Positions 1 through 7,906 of a DNA stretch of 64,000 bases are shown piece after piece (position 1 is the first letter of the stretch; the number at the start of each line of letters is the position of its first letter). Source of the DNA: Natranaerovirga hydrolytica (lineage in GTDB: Bacteria; Bacillota; Clostridia; Lachnospirales; DSM-24629); the NCBI RefSeq assembly GCF_004339095.1, contig NZ_SMGQ01000011.1:109575-173574 (forward strand), given 5' to 3'. A program made the position numbers and the translations under genes. Below the pieces are notes generated by a model. It made no database searches. It saw only the letters and a list, made by a program, of their open reading frames with translations, and had not been told where the DNA came from.

Positions 1-600
1 TGATAAACAGAAGAAGGAATATAAGCATTAGAACTATAGCTATTTTGTGGTTGACTCATATTCGGTTGATATTGGCTACTATTAGCGCTGTTTTGTAAAT
101 TAGAGTTACTATTTTGATAAACAGAAGAAGGAATATAAGCATTAGAACTATAGCTATTTTGTGGTTGACTCATATTCGGTTGATATTGGCTACTATTAGC
201 GCTGTTTTGCATATTAGAGCTACTGTTTTGATAAACAGAAGAAGGAATATAAGCATTAGGGTTATAGCTGTTTTGTGGTTGACTCATATTCGGTTGATAT
301 TGGCTACTATTAGCGCTGTTTTGCATATTAGAGCTACTGTTTTGATAAACAGAAGAAGGAATATAAGCATTAGGGTTATAGCTGTTTTGTGGTTGACTCA
401 TATTCGGTTGATATTGGCTGCTGTTAGCACTATTTTGCATATTAGAGCCACTGTTTTGATAAACAGAAGAAGGAATATAAGCATTAGAGCTATAGCTATT
501 TTGTGGTTGGCTCATATTGGGTTGATATTGGCTGCTGTTAGCGCTGTTTTGAATATTGGCGTTACTGTTTTGGTAAACAGAAGATGGAATATATGGGTTG
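1..600 (-). repeat. 114-bp tandem repeat array
   Basis: Unit boundaries at 1, 115, 229, 343, 457 and 571 are exactly 114 bp apart. Units differ by a few substitutions only, and the unit at 571 is more diverged. The period is a multiple of three, so copy number changes would keep the coding frame. The array may continue left of the window. Confidence 0.95.
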
Positions 601-754
601 TTTCTTAAGTTGTTTTGGTATGGGTTCATATTAGATTGTTGTAGATTGTTACTAGCATTGTTTTGCATTTGATTCATACCACCTTGATATTGGTTGCTGT
701 TAGCATTGTTTTGCATATTAAAGTTACTGTTTTGATTAGAATAATTTGAATTCA
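2..754 (-). CDS. Asn/Gln/Ser-rich tandem-repeat protein (partial, runs off the left edge)
   Basis: A minus-strand frame opens at ATG 754, preceded by GGAGGAAAAAA, and stays open to the window edge, so at least 251 codons are seen and the C-terminus is missing. After about 60 residues rich in Asn and Gln the protein is a perfect 38-residue repeat (114 bp), five full units plus a degenerate first one. Each unit carries YIPSSVYQNS, an NMQNSANSSQYQ-like stretch and NMSQPQNSY. There is no signal peptide, membrane segment or recognised domain. The composition is low complexity, resembling structural or spore-surface proteins, but function is unknown. The plus-strand reading of the same repeats is also open and is a shadow: it lacks a ribosome binding site. 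Confidence 0.75.
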
Positions 755-1015
755 TTTTTTTCCTCCCTAAGTGTAATTAGATATTGACTTCCAGATTTTA
801 TTAAAGCATTAAAAGGATTGGAAGTATAATTGTATTTAAGTAACACTCATAGTATTAGAAGATATTTCTATTTTTATACAAAATATTTTAAACTAAAAAA
901 TTTAAATGCTTTATTTAAGTTATAAAAAATATTTTTACCAGTTATTAATGGGTTATTATAATTAAAATCGTTAATAATAAACATATTATAATAATCAATG
1001 AAAGGAAATGATTGT

Positions 1016-1216
1016 ATGATTAATTATCATCCAGATGCCACTCATACTATAAAAAACAACAATGAACCCATTTCAAAACCCTATATGGGCAATTACACTT
1101 CAGCTGAAATAGGTAATATGGTTAGGAGTGGGTTGTTAGCAGGAGAAATGCATAGAAATATGACCAAGCATCAAGAAGCAAAAGATATGAATCAAGATCC
1201 ACAAAAATTTTTTTAA
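1016..1216 (+). CDS. Small hypothetical protein (66 aa)
   Basis: The start at ATG 1016 is chosen over the in-frame ATG at 998 because AAAGGAAA at 1001-1008 is correctly spaced for 1016. The product begins MINYHPDATH and is hydrophilic. It carries a short hydrophobic-amphipathic segment around MVRSGLLAGEM and ends in a charged, Asn/Gln-containing tail. I do not recognise a family. The gene sits 29 bp upstream of the LysM protein on the same strand and may be co-transcribed. A CATATTATA sequence at 982-990 resembles a SigK -10 element, but no good -35 was found, so expression during sporulation is only a guess. Confidence 0.6.
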   Translation: MINYHPDATHTIKNNNEPISKPYMGNYTSAEIGNMVRSGLLAGEMHRNMTKHQEAKDMNQDPQKFF

Positions 1217-1245
1217 GTGATTTTAAGGAGTGTGGAAAATACTAA

Positions 1246-2589
1246 ATGAGTTGGGTAAAAAATTATACGCTAAACGAAAATTCGCAAGGGGAATTAGAAT
1301 TAATTATTTATCTTAATCCCTATGATGTGGAAATGGCGAAACTAGAACTAGAAGGTAAGTTTGATAAAGATGTAATTTATTCTAAAACTCAAGAATTTAT
1401 AAAAGAAAAATGTGGACACATAAAAATTAAGAGTGTTAAAATTCTCTTAGGAGGCATTGTTTTAGCGACAATACCTTTTAGTGGTTTTGCAAGTGAAGTG
1501 AGTGCATCAGGGCAAGAGAGTCAAGTATATACTGTGAAATCAGGCGATACCCTTTGGAAAATAGCCAATCACTTTAATACCTCTGTCAGTACATTAAAAA
1601 GCATAAACAATATAAGCAGTGATATGATATATGTGAATCAAGTGTTGGATATTCCTAGCCCACATTATAGCAATACTTATACAGTGCAATCAGGAGATAC
1701 TCTTTGGAAAATAGCCAATGATTTTAATACAACGATTCATAATATAATGAGTATAAATGGATTAGAAAATTCTAAGATTTATCCTGGACAAGTATTACAA
1801 ATTCAGGAGGCATCTCATTCAATTGATACCCACACTTATACTGTGAAATCAGGTGATACATTATGGCAAATTGCTCAAAATCACAATGTAAGTGTTAGGG
1901 AATTAAAAGCTTATAACAATATAACCAATGACATGATTAATATAGGACAAACATTAAAAATACCCAATTCGAATATTAAAACAAAAACAGAAATAGAACC
2001 TATTAAAAGTTATATGACCCATACGGTTGCTAGTGGAGATAACTTTTGGGATTTAGCTATAGAATATAGAATTCCAATGGAAGAATTATTAGAAGTCAAT
2101 AATATGAATTTAAACACAGCATTAAAATTAGGAGATACATTAACCATACCAACTTATAATATTCCTATTAAAGAAACAGTAAGCGCCAATCATGGTGAAT
2201 TGCTTGACTGGTGGAGTGAGGCTAGATATGTTTTTGCCATCAATGATGTAGCAACAGTTGTGGATTTTGAGACAGGGCGTAGCTTTCAAGTGAAAAGAAC
2301 CATAGGAGCCAATCATGCAGATAGCGAGCCTTTGACAAAAGAAGATACAGCAATTGCAAAATCCATATGGGGAGGCTATTCTTGGGCTACAAGACCAGTT
2401 CTCATACAGATTAATGGAAGACAAGTGGCAGCATCAATGTCTTATATGCCTCATAGCATACAATATATAGAAGATAATAATTTTGAAGGACATTTTGATA
2501 TACATTTTTTAAACAGCACGCGTCATGTTGATGGAGCAGTTGATGAGAATCATCAAAGAGATGTTCAAAGAGCAGCAGGAATGATATAA
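1246..2589 (+). CDS. Four-LysM peptidoglycan-binding protein
   Basis: The protein has 447 residues. Residues 1-65 form an uncharacterised charged N-terminal region, followed by a hydrophobic segment (KILLGGIVLATIPFSGFA, about 66-84) that could be an internal signal or anchor. Four LysM domains follow at about 94-136, 145-187, 202-244 and 262-305, each starting with a YTVKSGDTLWKIA-like motif. The C-terminal 130 residues (VDFETGRSFQVKR, GANHADSEPLTKEDT, GHFDIHFLNS) match a domain often found after LysM repeats in Clostridia. LysM domains bind N-acetylglucosamine polymers, so a cell wall or spore cortex location is likely. AAGGAG lies rather far (about 15 nt) from the ATG. No catalytic motif is recognised. 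Confidence 0.85.
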   Translation: MSWVKNYTLNENSQGELELIIYLNPYDVEMAKLELEGKFDKDVIYSKTQEFIKEKCGHIKIKSVKILLGGIVLATIPFSGFASEVSASGQESQVYTVKSGDTLWKIANHFNTSVSTLKSINNISSDMIYVNQVLDIPSPHYSNTYTVQSGDTLWKIANDFNTTIHNIMSINGLENSKIYPGQVLQIQEASHSIDTHTYTVKSGDTLWQIAQNHNVSVRELKAYNNITNDMINIGQTLKIPNSNIKTKTEIEPIKSYMTHTVASGDNFWDLAIEYRIPMEELLEVNNMNLNTALKLGDTLTIPTYNIPIKETVSANHGELLDWWSEARYVFAINDVATVVDFETGRSFQVKRTIGANHADSEPLTKEDTAIAKSIWGGYSWATRPVLIQINGRQVAASMSYMPHSIQYIEDNNFEGHFDIHFLNSTRHVDGAVDENHQRDVQRAAGMI

Positions 2590-2616
2590 GATTTTTAAAG
2601 ATATAGTTGTCATTAA

Positions 2617-2730
2617 TTAATATGAAAGTGTCATCTGCAAACTTGCTGGCAAGGATTTGGAGAGACACTTTCAGCGAAACTTGTGTCTCTTATGCCAGTA
2701 AGAGGCATAAGTTGAGTTAATAGGGAGTGA
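2617..2730 (+). repeat. Two-hairpin dispersed element, copy A
   Basis: Module 1 is a perfect 10-bp stem, TGAAAGTGTC (2622-2631) with GACACTTTCA (2664-2673), enclosing the core at 2639-2660 that contains CTTGCTGGCAAGGATTT. Module 2 is a 15-bp stem (2678-2692 with 2699-2713, G-U pairs included) with a 6-nt loop. TTAATA lies at both ends (2617 and 2717), 100 bp apart. The copy lies just downstream of the LysM gene and in the same orientation. Confidence 0.8.
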
Positions 2731-2836
2731 AACTTTTTTGAGCATAAAGTTAATTTAAAGGTAATAAAATGATTAAAATCAGTATATTATTAAATAGTAA
2801 TACTTTTTCGTGATAAAAAGTTAGGAGGTTGATTTA

Positions 2837-3076
2837 ATGCATGAAGAAACATTATCAAAAAAGATATTTGAAGGAATTGAAACTTTATGTGAAAAACAAG
2901 GCATTAAAGAAATGAAAAAGCTTGAAATCATCATAAACAATAATATGGAAATATCTGCAAAAAAAATTAAAGAAGATATTAACATCCAATTGCCTACATA
3001 CATTAATAAAAAAACAGAAATCATAGTAAACTCAGATGATATAGGTGTGAAAGCTATCATAAAAAATATTGAATGA
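2837..3076 (+). CDS. Short HypA-like protein without zinc domain (tentative)
   Basis: This 79-residue protein starts at ATG 2837 behind TTAGGAGGTTGA. It begins MHEETLSKKIFEGIETLCEK and continues with an alternating helix-strand pattern (KKLEIIINNN, KKTEIIVNSDDIGVKAII). The MHE start and the following helix recall HypA/HybF nickel chaperones, where His2 is the nickel ligand. The zinc-binding CxxC pairs and the usual length of about 113-120 residues are missing. No hydrogenase maturation genes are nearby. The resemblance is weak and judged by eye, so hypothetical protein is the safe label. A bidirectional terminator follows immediately. Confidence 0.55.
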   Translation: MHEETLSKKIFEGIETLCEKQGIKEMKKLEIIINNNMEISAKKIKEDINIQLPTYINKKTEIIVNSDDIGVKAIIKNIE

Positions 3077-3127
3077 AAAAAATATCGTACAAAAAACAGA
3101 TCAAAAGTTTTTGTGCGATATTTTTTT
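3076..3127. terminator. Bidirectional intrinsic terminator
   Basis: AATATCGTACAAAAA pairs with TTTTTGTGCGATATT (one G-U) and has A-runs on the left and T-runs on the right. It separates the convergent HypA-like gene (+) and fur (-). Confidence 0.85.
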
Positions 3128-3129
3128 CA

Positions 3130-3555
3130 TTATTGTGGTGTGCATTTTTTGCAATAGCCATAAAGTTCAATCTTGTGATGTGTTAGAATAAATGATTTTT
3201 CAAGAGATAAGGCTTGTAATTTTTCTAAGGGACAATAATTAATAACCTCAGTTTTGCCACAGACCGTACAGATTAAATGATGGTGATGAGAATCTTTACA
3301 CTTTAATTTATACAATGCATTGCCATCATCATCAATAAAACGATGCAAAAGATCTGATTCTACTAATACATCTAGGTTTCTATAAACAGTTGATATATTA
3401 GCTTTTTCATGACGTTTATTGCATTCTTCATTAATAAAGTAGGCTGAAATTAAATTGTCCTTTTGCTCTATTAAAATGGAAACGATCATTTTTCTTTGAG
3501 CAGTTATTTTATAACCTTTTTCTTTGAGTGTATTAATAATTATCTTCATATCCAT
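3130..3555 (-). CDS. Fur family metal-dependent transcriptional regulator
   Basis: At 141 residues this is the usual Fur length. The N-terminal winged helix covers about 1-80 (KGYKITAQRKMIVSIL, then NISTVYRNLDVLVES). The dimerisation and metal domain follows, with a HHHH stretch near residue 92, CTVC just after it and CKKC near the C-terminus. Those two CxxC pairs form the structural zinc site of Fur, PerR and Zur. Sequence alone does not settle which metal or stress it senses. GAGGTGCC precedes ATG 3555. It lies 9 bp downstream of the MATE exporter and is probably its co-transcribed regulator. Confidence 0.92.
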   Translation of the reverse strand: MDMKIIINTLKEKGYKITAQRKMIVSILIEQKDNLISAYFINEECNKRHEKANISTVYRNLDVLVESDLLHRFIDDDGNALYKLKCKDSHHHHLICTVCGKTEVINYCPLEKLQALSLEKSFILTHHKIELYGYCKKCTPQ

Positions 3556-3564
3556 AAAGGCACC

Positions 3565-4941
3565 TCATAATATTTGCTCCAATGTCATTTGTTTTTCGAT
3601 GTGCTGTATGCGTTTTAACTCTTTGAGCATAAAAAAACCTGCAATTACAAAAGCAATAAAATCAGATATAGGAAAAGCTAACCATACACCTAATAAAGAA
3701 TCAGACAGTAATCTAGGAAGTATGAGTACTAAAGGGACCAATATAACAACTTGTCTTAAAATCGATAAAATAATAGATGGAAGGGCTTTCCCAAGGGCTT
3801 GATACAATGCAGCAGCTACTATTTGTATGCCCACCAAAGGAAAGCAAAAAATTACAATTCTCAATGCGTATGCACCTGCCTCAATAAAGTTAGGGTCATT
3901 TTCAAAAAGACTAAAAACAGCTATTGGGAAGAAGATACCAATCAACGAACTTAGAGTAGCAATGATGGTTGCCACAAGTAAAGATAATTTTAAAGCCTCC
4001 TTAAGACGATTGAATTGTTTTGCACCAAAGTTATATCCAACAATAGGTTGCATGCCTTGTATAACGCCGAATAAAGGCATATATAGAAACATCAACACTC
4101 TATGGATCACACCATAGATGGCAATAGCACTATCGCCTCCTAAAACTCTTAAAGTCCCATTAATAGGAATGGCAATTAAACTAACGGCTACATTTCTAGC
4201 AAAAGTTGCAAAACCAACAGTAACAATTTCTTTTAAAATATGAAATTCTAATTTAAAATGATGCATTTTTAGCTTAATCACACTTTTCCCTTTTTGATAG
4301 TAATAAATAATGTAGAATAGGGCAATAAATTTAGAGACAACTGTTGCTAAAGCAGCCCCTTGTACACCTAAATTGAGTCCAAAAATAAAAAAAGCATCTA
4401 ATACAATATTTAAGAGTGCACCAATTAATAAAACAATCATTGCATCTTTAGCATTGCCCTCAGCGCGGATTAAGTTATTGCAAGTCAAGGTAAATGGAAA
4501 ATAAAGGGTGCTTAATAATAAAATCGATAAATATTCTTTTGCGTATAAGAAAATGTTATCTGTTGCACCAAATAGATTGAGTAAAGGCGTCATAAAAACA
4601 TAACCAGCTATCATCAGAACAATACTAATTAGAAAAATAGATAAAAAAGCATTTCCCGTAACTTTATGTGCTTTTTCATAATCTTTTGCACCAAGACTTC
4701 TAGAAACGGCAGAAGCAGCACCGACTCCTATCATTAGTCCAAAGGCAGTAAGAATTAATTGTATAGGTAAAGCTATTGATAAAGCACCAATGCCAAGTTC
4801 TCCAACGCTGTTGCCAATAAAAATAGTATCGATCAAATTGTAAAATGCATTGACAAACATTGCTATGGTTGCAGGGGCAGATAACCTTAAGAGTAATTTA
4901 GGGATTTTTTCATTATGTAGTAGGTGTTCTCTATCTTGCAT
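3565..4941 (-). CDS. MATE family efflux transporter
   Basis: The 458-residue protein has about twelve hydrophobic segments and the two-fold repeat of MATE exporters. It starts MQDREHLLHNEKIPKLLLRL, with the typical GNSVGELGIGALSIALPIQL region after helix 2 and VGYNFGAKQFNRLKEA in the second half. Such proteins use Na+ or H+ gradients to export cationic compounds across the cytoplasmic membrane; the substrate here is unknown. AGGAG precedes the ATG. It is the first gene of a two-gene unit with fur, so control by that regulator is possible. Confidence 0.92.
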   Translation of the reverse strand: MQDREHLLHNEKIPKLLLRLSAPATIAMFVNAFYNLIDTIFIGNSVGELGIGALSIALPIQLILTAFGLMIGVGAASAVSRSLGAKDYEKAHKVTGNAFLSIFLISIVLMIAGYVFMTPLLNLFGATDNIFLYAKEYLSILLLSTLYFPFTLTCNNLIRAEGNAKDAMIVLLIGALLNIVLDAFFIFGLNLGVQGAALATVVSKFIALFYIIYYYQKGKSVIKLKMHHFKLEFHILKEIVTVGFATFARNVAVSLIAIPINGTLRVLGGDSAIAIYGVIHRVLMFLYMPLFGVIQGMQPIVGYNFGAKQFNRLKEALKLSLLVATIIATLSSLIGIFFPIAVFSLFENDPNFIEAGAYALRIVIFCFPLVGIQIVAAALYQALGKALPSIILSILRQVVILVPLVLILPRLLSDSLLGVWLAFPISDFIAFVIAGFFMLKELKRIQHIEKQMTLEQIL

Positions 4942-5061
4942 AAAAGTTACTCCTTTAAAAACAATGTGACGTTGTTAAGAATTTTAGTGACTATAATTTT
5001 TTAATTTTATCATAGTATACAATAATAATAAAGAGAAGTAAATGAATTGGCGGTGGCTCAG

Positions 5062-5090
5062 TTGACTTATAACCTTTAATAATGTAAAAT
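5062..5090 (+). promoter_or_regulatory. SigA-type promoter for the rhomboid-like gene
   Basis: TTGACT (5062-5067), 17-bp spacer, TAAAAT (5085-5090), about 75 bp ahead of the start codon at 5168. Confidence 0.75.
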
Positions 5091-5167
5091 TTTCATAACG
5101 GTAGTATACATAAAAGGAATCTTTTATACGCCCAATAAAATAAATCGTACGATTAAAGGAGATTGAA

Positions 5168-5944
5168 ATGAGTTGGTTAGATAAATTAGAAAGAAAATTT
5201 GGCAAATATGCTATAAATAATTTAATGTTGTATATTGTGGTAATGCACGCGATAGGATTTATTTTTATCCATTTAGATATAACCAGTATCACTAGATTAC
5301 AATTGATTCCCCAATTGTTTTTTGCAGGAGAATACTGGAGAATTGTAACATTTATTATGATTCCCCCCACAACTGGTATTATTTTCTTTGCTTTTGTGTT
5401 ATATTTTTATTATATCATAGGCAGTTATTTAGAATCGGTGTGGGGCACATTTAAGTTTAATATTTACTACTTTATCGGTTTATTGGGAACTATTGTAGGA
5501 GCATTAGTTTTTAATTATCCAGTGGGTTCTACCACCTATTTAAACTTATCCTTGTTTTTTGCATTTGCAAAATTAAACCCTGAGTTTTCAGTAAGATTGT
5601 ATTTTATTTTACCAATCAAAATAAAATATTTGGCATGGGTTCAGTGGGCATTTTTTGTACTCACTTTGATAAGAGGGACGAACGCCATTAGATTAGCTAT
5701 TTTGGTTTCTATTATTAATTATTTTATTTTCTTTGGCAAATATTATATTACAAAACAAAAGGCTTACTCTAGAAAACAAAGTTATAAAAAGAAATCTCAA
5801 GTTCAAAAGTCTCATTTTCACAAATGTTACGTTTGTGGGAGAACAGAAAATGACGACCCAGATTTGGAATTTAGATATTGTTCTAAATGCAGTGGATCTA
5901 AGGAATATTGTTCTGAACATTTATTTACTCATGACCATAAATAA
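5168..5944 (+). CDS. Rhomboid-like membrane protein with C-terminal zinc-binding tail
   Basis: The 258-residue protein has six hydrophobic segments between about residues 17 and 195. The region YWRIVTFIMIPPT resembles the rhomboid fold (EYWRLVTPMFLH-type). The catalytic GxSG of active rhomboids is not visible: the expected place reads PVGSTTYLNLSLFFAF. It may therefore be a pseudoprotease like derlins. A basic linker (about 197-218) leads to a cysteine/histidine-rich tail with CYVC, CSKC and CSEH, likely binding one or two zinc ions on the cytoplasmic side. AAAGGAG precedes the ATG. No co-transcribed partner. Confidence 0.75.
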   Translation: MSWLDKLERKFGKYAINNLMLYIVVMHAIGFIFIHLDITSITRLQLIPQLFFAGEYWRIVTFIMIPPTTGIIFFAFVLYFYYIIGSYLESVWGTFKFNIYYFIGLLGTIVGALVFNYPVGSTTYLNLSLFFAFAKLNPEFSVRLYFILPIKIKYLAWVQWAFFVLTLIRGTNAIRLAILVSIINYFIFFGKYYITKQKAYSRKQSYKKKSQVQKSHFHKCYVCGRTENDDPDLEFRYCSKCSGSKEYCSEHLFTHDHK

Positions 5945-6028
5945 CAAAAAGTCTAACACGAATTAAGGCAAATGGAAAATTGAAACCTATCGTTACTTAA
6001 AATATATGAAAAAATATGTAAAAATAAA

Positions 6029-6057
6029 TTGATTATTTAACTAAAATTATTTATAAT
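6029..6057 (+). promoter_or_regulatory. SigA-type promoter of pyk
   Basis: TTGATT (6029-6034), 17-bp spacer, TATAAT (6052-6057). It implies a leader of about 220 nt before pyk. Confidence 0.75.
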
Positions 6058-6065
6058 CTAATAGG

Positions 6066-6282
6066 GCTACATATATATAAGTTTAATTGGCTTATATATA
6101 TGTAATAATAAATTGTATAGAAGTATTGATTTGTTTCACTAAAAAGAAAATACAAATCATAAACATGAATTATATCTTATTTCTCATTTTCAGCGAAACT
6201 TTTACCGGAAGTTCAGCGGAAGGTATGTTTACAAGTTACTATGAGATAAGTTAATATAAGAAAATTACAAATGGAGGATTAT
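6066..6282 (+). promoter_or_regulatory. Long structured pyk leader with possible half-copy of the dispersed element
   Basis: The gene-free stretch 5945-6282 holds the pyk promoter and this leader. ACATATATATAAG (from about 6067) pairs perfectly with CTTATATATATGT (to about 6104). Further on, CTTATTTCTCAT (6176-6187) pairs, with a 2-nt bulge, with ATGAGATAAG (6241-6250). Inside is TTTTCAGCGAAACTT, the same junction sequence that starts module 2 of the two-hairpin repeats. The core CTTGCTGGCAAGG is absent. AAGAAAAT-ACAAAT occurs on both sides. A regulatory role is inferred from position only. Confidence 0.45.
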
Positions 6283-7698
6283 ATGAAAAAAACAAAAATA
6301 ATTTGTACAATCGGACCTGCAAGTGAAAAAGAAGATGTACTAAGTAGCTTAATGCAGAGTGGAATGGATATTGCGAGACTTAATTTTTCTCATGGAGATC
6401 ACCAAGAACAATTAAATCGCATGGAGTCAATCAAAAAATTAAGAAAAGAGCTTAATTTACCAACAGCTATTTTATTAGATACTAAGGGGCCTGAAATCAG
6501 AACTGGTGTATTTGAAAACGGTGCGGCAACTTTAACACAAGGTGAAGAATTTATTATTACAACAAAAGAAGTAGAAGGTAATAATAATTTAGCTTATGTT
6601 ACTTACGAAAACATCGTGAATGATGTTAAAGTAGGTAGTACCATATTAATTGATGATGGCATTATTGTTTTAAAAGTTAAAGAAGTAAAAGATAATGAAG
6701 TAGTGTGTGTTGTTGAAAGTGGAGGCGTCGTAGCCAATAGACGTGGTGTTAACCTTCCAGGATTAAAAATTAATTTGCCACCAATTACCGAAAAAGATAA
6801 AAACGATATTATTTTTGGAATTAAGAATGATATTGATTTTATTGCAGCTTCTTTCGTTAGAACAGCAAATGCAGTAAAAGAGATTAGAGAGTTATTAAAA
6901 GAACATAAAGCAGAACATATTCAAATTATTGCTAAAATTGAAAATCAAGAAGGACTAGACAATTTAGATGAAATTATAGAAGAAGCAGATGGCATTATGG
7001 TAGCTAGAGGTGATTTAGGAGTAGAAATTCCTACTGAACAAATTCCTAGAGTTCAGAAAATGATGATTGAAAAATGCAATGAAGCATGTAAGCCTGTTAT
7101 TACAGCAACGCATATGCTTGACTCTATGATTAGAAATGCAATACCTACTAGAGCAGAAGTGACAGATGTTGCAAACGCAATTTATGATGGAACAGATGCT
7201 ATTATGTTATCAGGAGAAAGTGCAATGGGTAAATACCCACTAGAAACACTTCAAACAATGGTGAAAATAGCAAAAGCAACAGAAGAAACTTTGGATTATT
7301 CTTTAATGTTAAAAATAAGAAAAATGGCAAGAACAGAAAACATTGCAACAGCAGTGAGCTTTTCATCTTGTGCAACAGCACTTAATTTAGATGCTAAATT
7401 AATTGTTAGTGCAACTTTCTCTGGATTTACAGCAAGAATGGTATCCAGATTTAGACCCAAAGCACCTATTGTTGGTATAACACCATTAGAAAAAATACAA
7501 AGAAAGATGCAATTATATTGGGGCGTTGTTCCAATTCTAATCGAAGAAGTTGAATCTACAGAAAAAATTATTGAAACAGCAATTGAAGAAGTCAAAACAC
7601 GTGAATACGTAGGAAAAGATGATTTGATTGTTGTAACAGCGGGAATGCCACCGGCCACAACAGGTGTAACCAATATGATGAGAGTAGAAAAAATATAA
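6283..7698 (+). CDS. pyk: Pyruvate kinase
   Basis: Converts phosphoenolpyruvate and ADP to pyruvate and ATP, the last step of glycolysis. The 471-residue product starts MKKTKIICTIGPAS. It has the substrate and metal-binding ARLNFSHG, LLDTKGPEIRTG, IAKIENQEG, MVARGDLGVEI, ATHMLDSM and MLSGESAMGKYP motifs in the expected order. The C-terminal PEP-utiliser extension found in many Bacillus and Clostridium enzymes is absent. ATG 6283 is preferred over 6271 because TGGAGG lies just before it. It is a single-gene unit with a long leader and a two-hairpin element plus terminator behind it. Confidence 0.97.
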   Translation: MKKTKIICTIGPASEKEDVLSSLMQSGMDIARLNFSHGDHQEQLNRMESIKKLRKELNLPTAILLDTKGPEIRTGVFENGAATLTQGEEFIITTKEVEGNNNLAYVTYENIVNDVKVGSTILIDDGIIVLKVKEVKDNEVVCVVESGGVVANRRGVNLPGLKINLPPITEKDKNDIIFGIKNDIDFIAASFVRTANAVKEIRELLKEHKAEHIQIIAKIENQEGLDNLDEIIEEADGIMVARGDLGVEIPTEQIPRVQKMMIEKCNEACKPVITATHMLDSMIRNAIPTRAEVTDVANAIYDGTDAIMLSGESAMGKYPLETLQTMVKIAKATEETLDYSLMLKIRKMARTENIATAVSFSSCATALNLDAKLIVSATFSGFTARMVSRFRPKAPIVGITPLEKIQRKMQLYWGVVPILIEEVESTEKIIETAIEEVKTREYVGKDDLIVVTAGMPPATTGVTNMMRVEKI

Positions 7699-7811
7699 GA
7701 TGAAAATCTAATTTTCAAGCTTGCTGGCAAGGATTTAGTTTTTATATTTTCATTGATAACCTGTGTAGCTGGTAGGTTTTGAGCTGCATAGGGCAGGTTT
7801 ATATATAAGAT
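7693..7811 (+). repeat. Two-hairpin dispersed element, copy C
   Basis: Module 1 pairs TGAAAATCTAA (7701-7711) with TTTATATTTTCA (7741-7752), one mismatch, around the core CTTGCTGGCAAGGATTT. Module 2 is the second subtype: AACCTG (7758) with CAGGTT and TGTAGCT with AGCTGCA, separated by a TAGGG bulge. ATATAAGAT occurs at 7693-7701 (overlapping the pyk stop) and 7803-7811, 110 bp apart. Confidence 0.75.
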
Positions 7812-7814
7812 ATA

Positions 7815-7848
7815 AAAAATCATCTCTGATTATTGAGATGATTTTTTA
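7815..7848 (+). terminator. Intrinsic terminator of pyk
   Basis: AAAATCATCTC pairs with GAGATGATTTT, followed by a T-run. Confidence 0.85.
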
Positions 7849-7906
7849 TGCTTTGTTTTAAGTTAATTAAAGTCATAAGGAAAAATCTTAATAATTGTAT
7901 TTAATA

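Noticed and set aside
1-600. CRISPR array
   Set aside because: The repeats are contiguous 114-bp units with no variable spacers, and they encode a protein frame on the minus strand.
114-608. Plus-strand open frame through the tandem repeats
   Set aside because: It lacks a ribosome binding site and a plausible protein composition; the minus-strand frame has GGAGGAAAAAA and an ATG.
2660-2720. Hammerhead ribozyme (CGAAAC seen in the two-hairpin elements)
   Set aside because: The essential CUGAUGA segment and three-stem junction are absent in all copies.
2617-2730. c-di-GMP, TPP, preQ1, fluoride or T-box riboswitch
   Set aside because: None of the conserved sequences I know for these classes is present, and several copies lie at gene 3' ends.
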